Shown: positions 1 to 8,100 of the stretch, one piece after another
Position numbering within the stretch: position 1 is the stretch's first letter
Layout of the letters: the number at the start of each line of letters is the position of its first letter
DNA from: a virus
Length of the DNA: 26,883 bases
Strand: one strand, 5' to 3'
Virus record (IMG/VR): IMGVR_UViG_3300028550_000266
Coordinates: 1-26,883 of that record
Program-made: the position numbers and the translations under genes
Notes under the pieces: generated by a model
The model's input: only the letters and a program-made list of their open reading frames with translations
Database searches by the model: none
Told to the model about the DNA's origin: nothing

Positions 1-193
1 TGAATGCTTCGTTACGTTTAGACCCATCAGGGCTACCCTTGGCACCCTGTTGACCAAAACGAATAGTCTTAACTTTGTCACCAACCTTAGCCACAACAAC
101 GTGTGACTTAGTCTTGTGACTTGGGGTAGCCTTAGGTTTGTTATAACCTGACACCCCTGCATTCTTAAGTCTTGAGTCTTTCTCTTTTGCCAT
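1..193 (-). CDS. Small basic phage protein, probable DUF5872 family (C-terminus cut by window edge)
   Basis: This ORF starts at ATG 193-191 and stays open to the left edge, so about 64 N-terminal residues are visible. They are rich in Lys and Gly, with the segments GYNKPKATPSHKTKSHVVVAK and GDKVKTIRFGQQGAKGSP reading N to C. This pattern is typical of a small basic phage protein I know as DUF5872, whose unseen C-terminus usually carries more Lys/Arg and a Trp near the end. Its function is unknown. It overlaps the stop of the preceding gene (TGATG). An in-frame ATG one codon earlier (196) would give an ATGA overlap and is equally possible. An AAGGAAAG ribosome-binding site lies just upstream. 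The family name is from memory, but I am confident that the gene is real. Confidence 0.8.
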   Translation of the reverse strand, partial: MAKEKDSRLKNAGVSGYNKPKATPSHKTKSHVVVAKVGDKVKTIRFGQQGAKGSPDGSKRNEAF

Positions 194-663
194 CATAACT
201 TTCCTTGTTGTTTAGCTACTAAGTAGGCTACAAGAATTAAACCTGCTACACCTGAAAGGAATAGTAGAATACCAATGGTCCAGTTAATACAGTTGTCAAT
301 AAACTCTTGCTTCTTGTACACCAGTTCCCGTTGTTCCTTACGCATCCTAGCCTCAGTACGTACAATCTCATCCCATGCGGATGGTCCATGAACGAATGAG
401 ATATAGCTACGTAATTCCTCACGCATTTCCTTAGCCTGTTGTTTACATGCCCAAGCCTCTAGAGCCTGGCTCTGTGTGTCAGAGAACATCTTATACATGG
501 GTGGCTTAGATGCTTTCTCATGGGCATAGTCCAAGTCAGACACAGCCTTTGACCACTGCTGTAACTGTGAACCCATAGAGGAGATTTCCTTACCTACCTC
601 AAAGCCTTTCTTAATGGCTTTATATGCTGTACTCGCAGCTGCTATACATGTAATAGGGTCCAT
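193..663 (-). CDS. Conserved phage membrane protein with C-terminal TM helix
   Basis: The 156-residue protein has a charged helical N-terminal part (residues 1-125, opening MDPITCIAAASTAYKAIKKG) and one strongly hydrophobic segment at about 128-150 near the C-terminus. A short basic tail follows. The layout predicts a single-pass protein with most of its mass on one side of the inner membrane. Proteins of this look, including the middle motif GPSAWDEIVRTE, recur in marine phage structural/lysis regions, usually without a function. The ATG overlaps the stop of the gene before it by one base (TAATG), so translation is probably coupled. The neighbours include a lipoprotein and another membrane protein, so a role in lysis or envelope passage is plausible but not shown. 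A holin is one candidate, although a single C-terminal helix behind a 125-residue soluble domain is not a typical holin layout. Confidence 0.85.
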   Translation of the reverse strand: MDPITCIAAASTAYKAIKKGFEVGKEISSMGSQLQQWSKAVSDLDYAHEKASKPPMYKMFSDTQSQALEAWACKQQAKEMREELRSYISFVHGPSAWDEIVRTEARMRKEQRELVYKKQEFIDNCINWTIGILLFLSGVAGLILVAYLVAKQQGKL

Positions 664-938
664 TACCGAGGGTCTCTTTTGTCAGTCACTCTCTCCATCA
701 TAACTCTGATAGACTTGATGTTCTCGTCAATACGAGCTAGAGTAAGGGCCTGAGATTGTACTACGTCCTCTAAGGAACTCAGGCGTACTTCCTGTCTTAC
801 CAGTTCTTTCTCGTTGTTCTTGATTGTGTTATCCAGTGACGACACATACCAAACCAATGAGATAGTTTGTAGGAAGATAGCAATGACAAAGGTTAGAGGG
901 ACAGATTTAGATAGGTGCCATTCAGTTGTATTATCCAC
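663..938 (-). CDS. Small phage membrane protein: N-terminal TM helix plus coiled coil (lysis candidate)
   Basis: The 91-residue protein begins at a GTG codon (938-936), preceded by GGAAG. Residues 12-33 (PLTFVIAIFLQTISLVWYV) form a membrane helix. Residues 36-80 are charged, with a heptad-like spacing of hydrophobic residues that suggests a coiled coil. The opening WHLSKSVPLTF followed by a hydrophobic stretch is a recurring pattern in small phage membrane proteins of unknown function. One N-terminal membrane anchor with a periplasmic coiled coil also matches the layout of inner-membrane spanin subunits, and some single-TM holins. It lies between the 156-residue membrane protein and a lipoprotein, and overlaps the lipoprotein gene by 8 bases. 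I call it a lysis-module candidate only. Confidence 0.8.
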   Translation of the reverse strand: MDNTTEWHLSKSVPLTFVIAIFLQTISLVWYVSSLDNTIKNNEKELVRQEVRLSSLEDVVQSQALTLARIDENIKSIRVMMERVTDKRDPR

Positions 939-1272
939 GGTATCTTCCTAATGTTATTGTTTTCAAGAAGCCTCTCCAGATTTCCTGAGGGGACGGTAGT
1001 ACCCAACCCAAGATAAGAAGAAGGATTACCCACATAGGGATGTCTTGGTTCATCACTGTTAGCTTGTCCACAGGGCCACTGGGAGCAACCCCTGAGTTCA
1101 CTGTATCAGCTTTGATGATGTCACCTACCTGAGCACCTGTCTGGTTGTTCTCAGCCCCTGCCTGTACGTTAGCTGCTATGTTAGGGCCACCACCACCACC
1201 TGTCAGCAGTGACATGGGATTGAGACAACCACCTAGGAAAAGAGAGAGGACTAAGGCTAGAGTAAGTCTCAT
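931..1272 (-). CDS. Lipoprotein with C-terminal membrane helix; unimolecular spanin candidate
   Basis: The 113-residue protein has a lipoprotein signal peptide: Arg2, a hydrophobic core at 3-13 and the lipobox LGGC with the lipidated Cys at 16. A Gly-rich, low-complexity linker follows (five consecutive Gly at 25-29). A second hydrophobic segment at about 79-93 (PMWVILLLILGWVLPSP) precedes a basic tail. A lipid anchor at the N-terminus plus a membrane helix at the C-terminus is the architecture of unimolecular spanins such as phage T1 gp11, which link outer and inner membranes and fuse them in the last step of lysis. The length is close to that of T1 gp11. Similar sequences with a 'GGGxNxAANxQxGxxNxQ' centre occur in other phages and are sometimes labelled spanin. 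The gene overlaps its upstream neighbour by ATGA. Confidence 0.85.
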   Translation of the reverse strand: MRLTLALVLSLFLGGCLNPMSLLTGGGGGPNIAANVQAGAENNQTGAQVGDIIKADTVNSGVAPSGPVDKLTVMNQDIPMWVILLLILGWVLPSPQEIWRGFLKTITLGRYRG

Positions 1273-2159
1273 TCTAGCTTCCCTAGGTTTATCTCAACCT
1301 TACGTCCTGTGTCTCTGGAGTCATCTTCGTAATCTCTACTACCAAACAAGAAAGATAAGTTCCTTGCCATTTGGTAATCAGATGGGCTGTTCCTTATGGT
1401 ATCCATCAGAGCTTCAGTGAAAGAAATATCTGACTTCTCAAACTCATCAGCTGACAGGGTTTTGTACCTACCGTCAGCACCCTTACCTTCGCCATAGAAT
1501 GCCCAGCTATTAAAGTCGTACTGGTCTTCAACCTTGATGTTACCGTCCTGATCCACTCTGATCATAGCTTCACCAAGTGTCATCTTAACCTCGTCTGCGG
1601 GGGATAGGTCAGATAGTTTATCAAGTAGACCAGCCGTGTCCTTGTTAGACCCACTGACAAACCTAGCCGACATCTTAGCCCCGTAATTGTTAAAGTCTTC
1701 GTAGTCTATCTTCAGGCTGTCACCAGGCTTGAGGTTGTTGTCTATTGTCATCTGACGAAGGATACCTGTGGCTTCCTCAGAGAAGTTTTTTTCTGTAATC
1801 TTACGACCTAGAGCAGGTACAAAGATGTCATCTAACATCATTGCAATAGGGGTAGACTTCAAAGCCTTCAAACCCTTGTCAGCTAAAACAGCATTAGATC
1901 TTACTGCTTTTCCTACTCGTGTCATTTTGGTACCCTCAGGCACATCACCAGGATTAACGATAGAAGAATCCATATTGTTTATAGTATTGAAAGCAGCCCC
2001 TGCTACCTGCTGCCCCATATCAACAGCACTATCAACTACCTGACCAACGGTACTAGCTACATCAGTTGCAGCCTCTACTAGAACACCTGTGTTCCAACTA
2101 CTCCTTGTCTTCTCTGTCGTTAAAGGTTTACCAAACTTAGAAAAGTCTAATCCTGCCAT
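1269..2159 (-). CDS. Hypothetical virion-associated protein (DFSKFG N-terminus, DxYDFN motif)
   Basis: The 296-residue soluble protein has no signal peptide or membrane segment. It opens MAGLDFSKFGKP, a short motif resembling three segments of the neighbouring murein-hydrolase-like protein (LDFSSLG, LDFNSFK, ADFSSLA). Residues 210-221 read VEDQYDFNSWAF; 'DxYDFN' near the C-terminus is a motif I have seen in phage proteins near ejection genes, without a settled function. The start is backed by a good site (TTAGGAG, about 8 bases upstream). The gene follows the hydrolase-like gene by 16 bases and overlaps the lipoprotein gene by ATGA, so it sits at the border between the ejection proteins and the lysis group. 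A virion role is inferred from position and shared motifs. Confidence 0.85.
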   Translation of the reverse strand: MAGLDFSKFGKPLTTEKTRSSWNTGVLVEAATDVASTVGQVVDSAVDMGQQVAGAAFNTINNMDSSIVNPGDVPEGTKMTRVGKAVRSNAVLADKGLKALKSTPIAMMLDDIFVPALGRKITEKNFSEEATGILRQMTIDNNLKPGDSLKIDYEDFNNYGAKMSARFVSGSNKDTAGLLDKLSDLSPADEVKMTLGEAMIRVDQDGNIKVEDQYDFNSWAFYGEGKGADGRYKTLSADEFEKSDISFTEALMDTIRNSPSDYQMARNLSFLFGSRDYEDDSRDTGRKVEINLGKLE

Positions 2160-2175
2160 GTCGTTCTCCTAACCC

Positions 2176-3165
2176 TTAAGGCTTCTTGTAAGTCTTGCCA
2201 TCGGAAGGGTCTACAAATGTAGCCCCAGAGGCTAATGAAGAGAAGTCAGCTTCTCCTTTAACAGGAGCAGGAGAGGTACTACCTCCCTCACCCCCTTGCA
2301 AGATGTCAATGATACGGTTACCAAAGGCTAGTTCGTTACCGAAGGTTGTTGAGTTAGCCCCTTTGTCTACGATACCCCTGGAGTTAGTTGTACCGTGAGG
2401 TGCCACCATACGGGCAGGTAGACTACCAAATGCGTTAGAGTATATCTGAGAAAACTCTTCCATGTTCTCGTTGATAATCTTTTCCATTGCAACGTCTTGC
2501 TGGAAGAAAGGTTCTACGTGAATAGTATTTGAAACACCACGTTTGTTCTCACTCGTGGTTTTAACACCACGGTTTTTATACCCGTCATATCCGTATTTAG
2601 CTGCGAAATCTACGACAAGTTGGTTAAAGTTTTCAGCAGCTGCTCTGGTCTCTGCTGAGGCGTTGTCAGGAATGATAACCTCTGTACCTTTAGCACCTTT
2701 AAAGGAGTTAAAGTCCAGTGAAATGTTGTTCATCTGTGCAGTAGGTTCATATTCTGCACGAGTTCCTTTGACAATCTGTAGGACAGAACCACTTGGTGGG
2801 GATACCTGTTCAATTTGAGGTTCCTCTGGTGTATCTTGTTCCATCCTCTTACCTAACGAGGAGAAATCAAGACCGTTTACTACTGGTTTAGAACTTACCT
2901 TTTGAGGTGAAACTGTCATCAAGTTTGAGTAAGTGGTTTGGTCCATGACACCAGTACGAGGTAGGCCAGCTTGTTCTTGAAAGTTTTGAATAGCTGTCTC
3001 AGTCTTAATACCGAAGGCCCCATCAGGACTACCCACAGATTCAAAACCCTTGCTTAGTAGAGCCTTCTGTATGTTTAAAACATCGTCATTTACGTCACCC
3101 CTTTTTACCTTACCTCCAAACCTTTCCAAGTTTCTTACGTCAGCTGTGATATTTAAGTTAACCAT
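2176..3165 (-). CDS. Peptidoglycan-binding protein, putative murein hydrolase (endolysin or virion-associated)
   Basis: The 329-residue protein starts at ATG 3165, three bases past the previous stop and behind GGGAGAGAGAGG. A longer in-frame reading to 3279 would bury the start deep in the upstream gene and is rejected. Residues 18-84 form a PG_binding_1-type domain: RGDVNDDVLNIQKAL, then SPDGAFGIKTETAIQNFQ, and GLPRTGVMD. Residues 175-290 hold a likely enzymatic part with NTIHVEPFF (His216, Glu218), VAPHGTT (His257) and a conserved-looking NSTTFGNELAFG. The His/Glu content suggests a zinc-type amidase or peptidase, but I cannot place it in a family. Three DF[SN]S[LF] segments (99, 150, 307) separate the parts. 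The C-terminus, ATFVDPSDGKTYKKP, matches the tail of the adjacent 667-residue protein. Lack of a signal peptide fits a holin-dependent endolysin or a virion-carried enzyme. Confidence 0.85.
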   Translation of the reverse strand: MVNLNITADVRNLERFGGKVKRGDVNDDVLNIQKALLSKGFESVGSPDGAFGIKTETAIQNFQEQAGLPRTGVMDQTTYSNLMTVSPQKVSSKPVVNGLDFSSLGKRMEQDTPEEPQIEQVSPPSGSVLQIVKGTRAEYEPTAQMNNISLDFNSFKGAKGTEVIIPDNASAETRAAAENFNQLVVDFAAKYGYDGYKNRGVKTTSENKRGVSNTIHVEPFFQQDVAMEKIINENMEEFSQIYSNAFGSLPARMVAPHGTTNSRGIVDKGANSTTFGNELAFGNRIIDILQGGEGGSTSPAPVKGEADFSSLASGATFVDPSDGKTYKKP

Positions 3166-3166
3166 A

Positions 3167-5170
3167 TCAGCCTCTCTCTCCCTTTTTTTGATAGGCCAAG
3201 CCATCAGAAGGATTAATAAACCAAGCATCAAGAGGGATCTTGTCAAAGTCTTCTTCCGTTTCAATTGTAAATGCGACATCAGGAGAGGTACCTTGCTTAC
3301 CTAGTTCAGTTTTAGTTATCGAATTGGTTACTACTTCTACAGATTCATTAGCAAGTTCTTGGTTTCCACGAAGCATAGCTGTATCGTCTTTGTAAAAAGT
3401 GGCTAACTTCTCTAGGTTCCCTAGTTTATTATCAATCATCTTTAAGTTGTTTGACAACTTAGACACTTTAGCAAAGTCTATACGGAACATATCTTTAAGT
3501 AAGTAAGTCTGGCCATTGACGTTGATAGATACATCAGGGTTAGCACCTCTGACAGTTGTCATAGGTAGCTTGACGAAGGCATCTAGACCACCAGCAGCTG
3601 CAATCTTACCACTCATAAGCTTCCACCCTGCCTCACCTCCTGGAAGTGAAGCTGCATTCTGGGCAATAAGACTATCGTTAAGTTGAAGCTCTCCATTCGG
3701 TCCAACTAAGATAAGATTACCCTCACCAGCACCTGAGTCCAGACGGTTGTTGAGTTCATTTACCTGTCGTAGTCTCTCAGCTGCTAGACCTCCTTGAAGT
3801 ACATCGTTAGTCTGAGCTGCATTCTGTGGATCAAACTGGTATATCGCCTCAAGGTTCTTAACTACACCGTTGCTTGCAAACACTGACAGTAGTTTCTCAC
3901 CCAAGATATACTCATCACCTTGGGAAGATACAGCACTACCTGCAACATTCATAGATGTAAGCCAGGCATTACGAGCCTCAGGGTTACTACGTAAGTTGTT
4001 GATGTCAGTAGTTGAGGCCGAGCTTGAGAACTTGTCTACAACAGTTTGGTAAGCCTCAGGGTTGTCTTGAACAGTAGGTATATCTAGTTTGGATGGGTTA
4101 GAACCAGCTACTTCAGCAACTTTAGGTGCCTTACTTTTATCAAAGATGTCAATAATTTCTTGATTATTACCTGGTCCTGCATTCATAAGAGTACCGATAG
4201 CATCAGCTACAGTTTTATTCCCCTCATCTACCTTATTAGCAACAAAAGTCTCATAGAATAGTGCAGGATTTGTTTCTATCATCCCCCTGGCAACTCCGAT
4301 TGTCAACCGATCAAACTGGTTCCCCTGTAGGATTAATTGAATGTCGTCAGCAGTTTTCCCAGCTTGTCCCTTTGAAACATTTTTTCCTATATCAGCTAGT
4401 AGACCTTTCATCTGCTCAATGACACCGTTAATCTCAGGATTAGTTTCATAACCTGCGTACTTAGTGGCGATAAGATTGTTGACAGAAAGCTGCATAGAAG
4501 TGTATTCACTCTGCTCTACAATACTGTCACCTAAAGCCTCTTTAACAGACTCGGACAGTATTGAGTAGTCCGAACGAAGGTTATCAAGAAGAGGTGTGGT
4601 TTGAACAGCCAGACCTTGAGCCCGTCTCAGGTCTTGCATGTTCTTATTGGCTTCGAGTAGGGCTTTCTCCTCGACCTGACGTAGGACAGCTTGGTCAACA
4701 GCCTCAGGGGTAGCCACAACACCTTGAGCCTCAAGTGTTCTCACTGTAGAAGGACGTAGGGTCTTAGCTAACTCACCCTCTAAATCAACTGACTGTTGAT
4801 ACTCTTCGTCTGAACCATAGTCTACACTCTCAAAGATTCTGCCTGACAAAGCTTCATACTGGGTCTGCAAGGTTTCAGGTACATTACCGACTCGACCAAC
4901 TTTAATACGAGCTGCGGATAACCTACCTTCATATTGTGTCTGGTTAATAGTACCTGACTCTAGGCCCTGCTCTAGAATAGACATCGTTTGTCCAAATGCT
5001 TCGTACTTAGCTTGCGCATAGCTAGGTCCACTTGGCGCAGCCTTAGCCTGTGCATTGAAGAAACCACCTGCAATATCACTGATAGCACCAAGGGCTGACC
5101 CAGTTGTGTTATCACGTACAGGTTCTCTAGCTTGAACTTGAGTCTGTAGTCTAGGTTGAAATATAGCCAT
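3167..5170 (-). CDS. Internal virion (ejection) protein, T7 gp15-like by position
   Basis: The 667-residue, mostly helical, hydrophilic protein has no signal peptide. It lies among the internal virion genes, and its size is near T7 gp15 (747), which forms part of the ejected tunnel between outer membrane and cytoplasm. The N-terminal 60 residues are Ala/Gly/Gln-rich, a common feature of ejection proteins. The last 29 residues (EEDFDKIPLDAWFINPSDG and on to the Lys-rich end) match the C-terminus of the murein-hydrolase-like protein and resemble an internal segment of the 1468-residue protein. The start is supported by AAGGAAC, and only nine bases separate it from the upstream gene. The gp15 assignment rests on order, length and composition, not on clear sequence identity. 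T7 has the order 14-15-16; here the largest protein comes second, so the order is swapped. Confidence 0.8.
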   Translation of the reverse strand: MAIFQPRLQTQVQAREPVRDNTTGSALGAISDIAGGFFNAQAKAAPSGPSYAQAKYEAFGQTMSILEQGLESGTINQTQYEGRLSAARIKVGRVGNVPETLQTQYEALSGRIFESVDYGSDEEYQQSVDLEGELAKTLRPSTVRTLEAQGVVATPEAVDQAVLRQVEEKALLEANKNMQDLRRAQGLAVQTTPLLDNLRSDYSILSESVKEALGDSIVEQSEYTSMQLSVNNLIATKYAGYETNPEINGVIEQMKGLLADIGKNVSKGQAGKTADDIQLILQGNQFDRLTIGVARGMIETNPALFYETFVANKVDEGNKTVADAIGTLMNAGPGNNQEIIDIFDKSKAPKVAEVAGSNPSKLDIPTVQDNPEAYQTVVDKFSSSASTTDINNLRSNPEARNAWLTSMNVAGSAVSSQGDEYILGEKLLSVFASNGVVKNLEAIYQFDPQNAAQTNDVLQGGLAAERLRQVNELNNRLDSGAGEGNLILVGPNGELQLNDSLIAQNAASLPGGEAGWKLMSGKIAAAGGLDAFVKLPMTTVRGANPDVSINVNGQTYLLKDMFRIDFAKVSKLSNNLKMIDNKLGNLEKLATFYKDDTAMLRGNQELANESVEVVTNSITKTELGKQGTSPDVAFTIETEEDFDKIPLDAWFINPSDGLAYQKKGERG

Positions 5171-5179
5171 TGTAGTTCC

Positions 5180-8100
5180 TTACTGTGTGGTTTTACGAAG
5201 CTGTTCAGCCTCTAGTCTGCGACCCAGACGTTGCAGTTGTTTTACTCTTTCAAACGTAGTTGTCTCAGCAAAGCCTTTGTAAACCATAACTCTCAGTTTG
5301 TCCTGTAGCTCAGGCTCTAGACCTGACATATGACTAATTGAGTAGTTAAGACTTAGCTTGATTTCTTTAGCACGTTCAAAATCTTGGTCATCAAGTGCTC
5401 TCCAGTACTTGTTGATACGAGGAGTAATCTCTTTGACGTGTTGACGGTACACTTTGTTTCCATTGTAGATGATGTCTTTAGAATCGTAGACTTGTTGTAC
5501 TTCTTCTAACGGTACACCGACAGCTGTGAACAAGATGTCAAGGTTGTTATACCTAAAGTCAACCTCACCACCCTTCTTAGACATGTAAGCCTTGTCAACG
5601 TACATGCCACGAGCTTTAGCAAAACTATCAATAAACTTGATGTTACGGATTACCTCTAAGGTCTTTTCTTCTATGACAACTTTGTCACCTCTTACGATGG
5701 AACCCATCCAAGATGAGAAGTCAAACACAAGATCACCAGCAGCACCACCACCAGCACCTAGTACTACTTCACCGACAGTGCCTTCACGGTAGTTGCGGAA
5801 GGTTTGCATGACACCATCACCTAAGCCAACACGACTCGCAGTAGCAACCTCAGGTACGTCATCACCACCAGCCCAAGCAAACAAAGCATCTACACCACCG
5901 TTCTTAACTAAACGATAAGTATCAGAACCTGGTTTGATCTGTAGGTCTTCAGGTAGGTAGGAGTTCATAGCCTCAACAGCTGGAGCTTCATTTGAAATAC
6001 CTATTCCAGTTGTACCCCAGAATGGACCCATCATTACAGCTAACTTGATACGTTCAGATGGAGTTAGATCCTTACCAATAAAGATACCCTCAAATGCTCT
6101 GAGCATAAATGAGTAAAACTGAGTAGGTACACGAAGCACACCCTGTTGGATCTGAGCACGACTCATGTTTGTCATGTTAAGTGTGTAGGCTTGCTCTTTG
6201 TTTGACACCCAAGTACGAGCTTCCTCTGAGAGTACACTCTTACCTTTGTTAGCTGCTTTCCACTTACGTGCTGCTACACCGAAGGCTGATACACGACTGA
6301 TCTGTTCCCCTTTGTTAAAGAAGTACATACCCGCATTCATACCCTTTTCCCAAGCCTTGCCAACTTTCTTACCTGTAGCTCTAGTTGAAAGGTTGCTGGA
6401 TCTTGTTGACGAATTGGTAGGCTTTTGGAAACCCTCAGAGATGTTACTAGGGTCAACCTCATAACGAGCTAAGTCAATAAACAGTTGACGGAGTTCCCGT
6501 GCCTCTTCTGTAGAGTACTCGAAAACCTTACCGAATCTTTCAAGGTAAGTCTCAAGAGGTTTACCAGTTAACTCTAGTGAGTTCATTAACTGTTTGCCCA
6601 TCACGATACCTTTGATACCATCATCTACACCAGCCATAGCAACCATAGGGATAACTTGGACAGACTGTAGGAATGTCTGAAAGGGGTCAAATAAGAATGT
6701 CTTCTTAAAACCGTAGTTGTTCAAGAAGTGAGTAGGGTTACCTATGTTAAACTTCTTACCTGTTTGGTCATAGATAAAGTTAGATGCATCTTCTGCAAGA
6801 CGAGAGACATAACGATCTCCAATACCTTCAGCACCCATACGTAGTTCTACAATACGTTTACGTTCGTAAATCTTACGGGTAATATCATTAGAGTCCTTGT
6901 CACCAAGCCACTTACCAATGTTATCATAGTAAGAGTTGTAGTCTTTGTTACTACTACTAGGGTCAGCAATCTGTTTGATCTTCTTACCAATAGAAACCTT
7001 AGCTGCTTGGGTATACTTACTGAAGCCTAGTCTTCTGTTGACAGTATTTGTTTGATTCAAGATACTCTTTAGTGGGTTGTCATTAACTGTAGCTGAACCG
7101 TTACCGAAGTGAGTGAGTGGGTTGTCGTTACGTTTGTTAGTGAATGTATAAAATTCATCCAATGAGAAGTTCTCAGGTATTGTGGCCTCACCTTGGGCAC
7201 CTACGAATAGGCTGTCATTTCTTTTCTTGGAAGTAAACTTAAGGCTAGGGCCATCAAGGTCTATCTTATTAGACCTAAACCAAGCCAGTACTTCATCACG
7301 AGTTGTAATGCTAGTGTTCCAATCTGAGTTAGCTTCGACTAGCTCATCAGTCAGAGTGTTGTTCTTAGCTGCTTTGTACAGGGTCTCTAACTGATTCACT
7401 GCTAGAGCAGAGGATTTAGGTGAGGAAGCTGACAAGACTACGTTGACGGGCTTACCTGCTTCATCAAGAAGAACTACAAACTCAGTAGCTGTAGGGTTTA
7501 CTCGTGGTCCACCAGCATTATAACCCATTGCGTCTTCGATTTCAAGAGGTTTAACGACATCTGTGTCAACAACATATTTGACACCACCTACGTCCATATC
7601 TGTTTCAAAGATATTAGCCACTGGACCATCGTAATCATCCATGGTGAACTTAGCACCTGAGGCTGCATCAATGAACTCAGCACCGTCAGGTAGTACATCT
7701 ACAGGACGACCAGCTAGGAACATCTGCTCACCGTTGACAACAGTTGAGATACGGCGGTAACCCTTTTTATGTAGAGCCTTGACCATTTCTGTAGCTGTTA
7801 CAATGTAGTTGAAGTCACTCAAGTCAATGGTAGCTTTGTATGCGTCAATGACTTTTTGTGAAGGAGCCTTACCCTTGTTGTCAGCTTTCCATTTGTCAAT
7901 GAAGTCGTCAGTAGAATACCAAACACGTTGAGAAGCTAGGTCACCTGACTGTAGTCTTTCTACAATCTCACCAATCTTTTCGAACTCATACCCTGACACA
8001 GCACCTAGCTTATCTAGCATTGTCTTTGATAGCTGAGATAGGCGTACTGAACCACTCTCACCACGGTTAGCTAAGTTAGTTAAGGCAGCATTGTCTCGGA

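Noticed and set aside
1190-1203. (CAC)n tract in the lipoprotein gene as a phase-variation repeat
   Set aside because: Only about five repeat units of three bases coding for Gly; changes in number would keep the frame, so it would not switch the gene off.
3166-3279. N-terminal membrane segment (LLMLGLLILLMAW) on the hydrolase-like protein
   Set aside because: It arises only if the frame is extended upstream into the end of the 667-residue gene. The ATG at 3165 has a strong ribosome-binding site and correct spacing.
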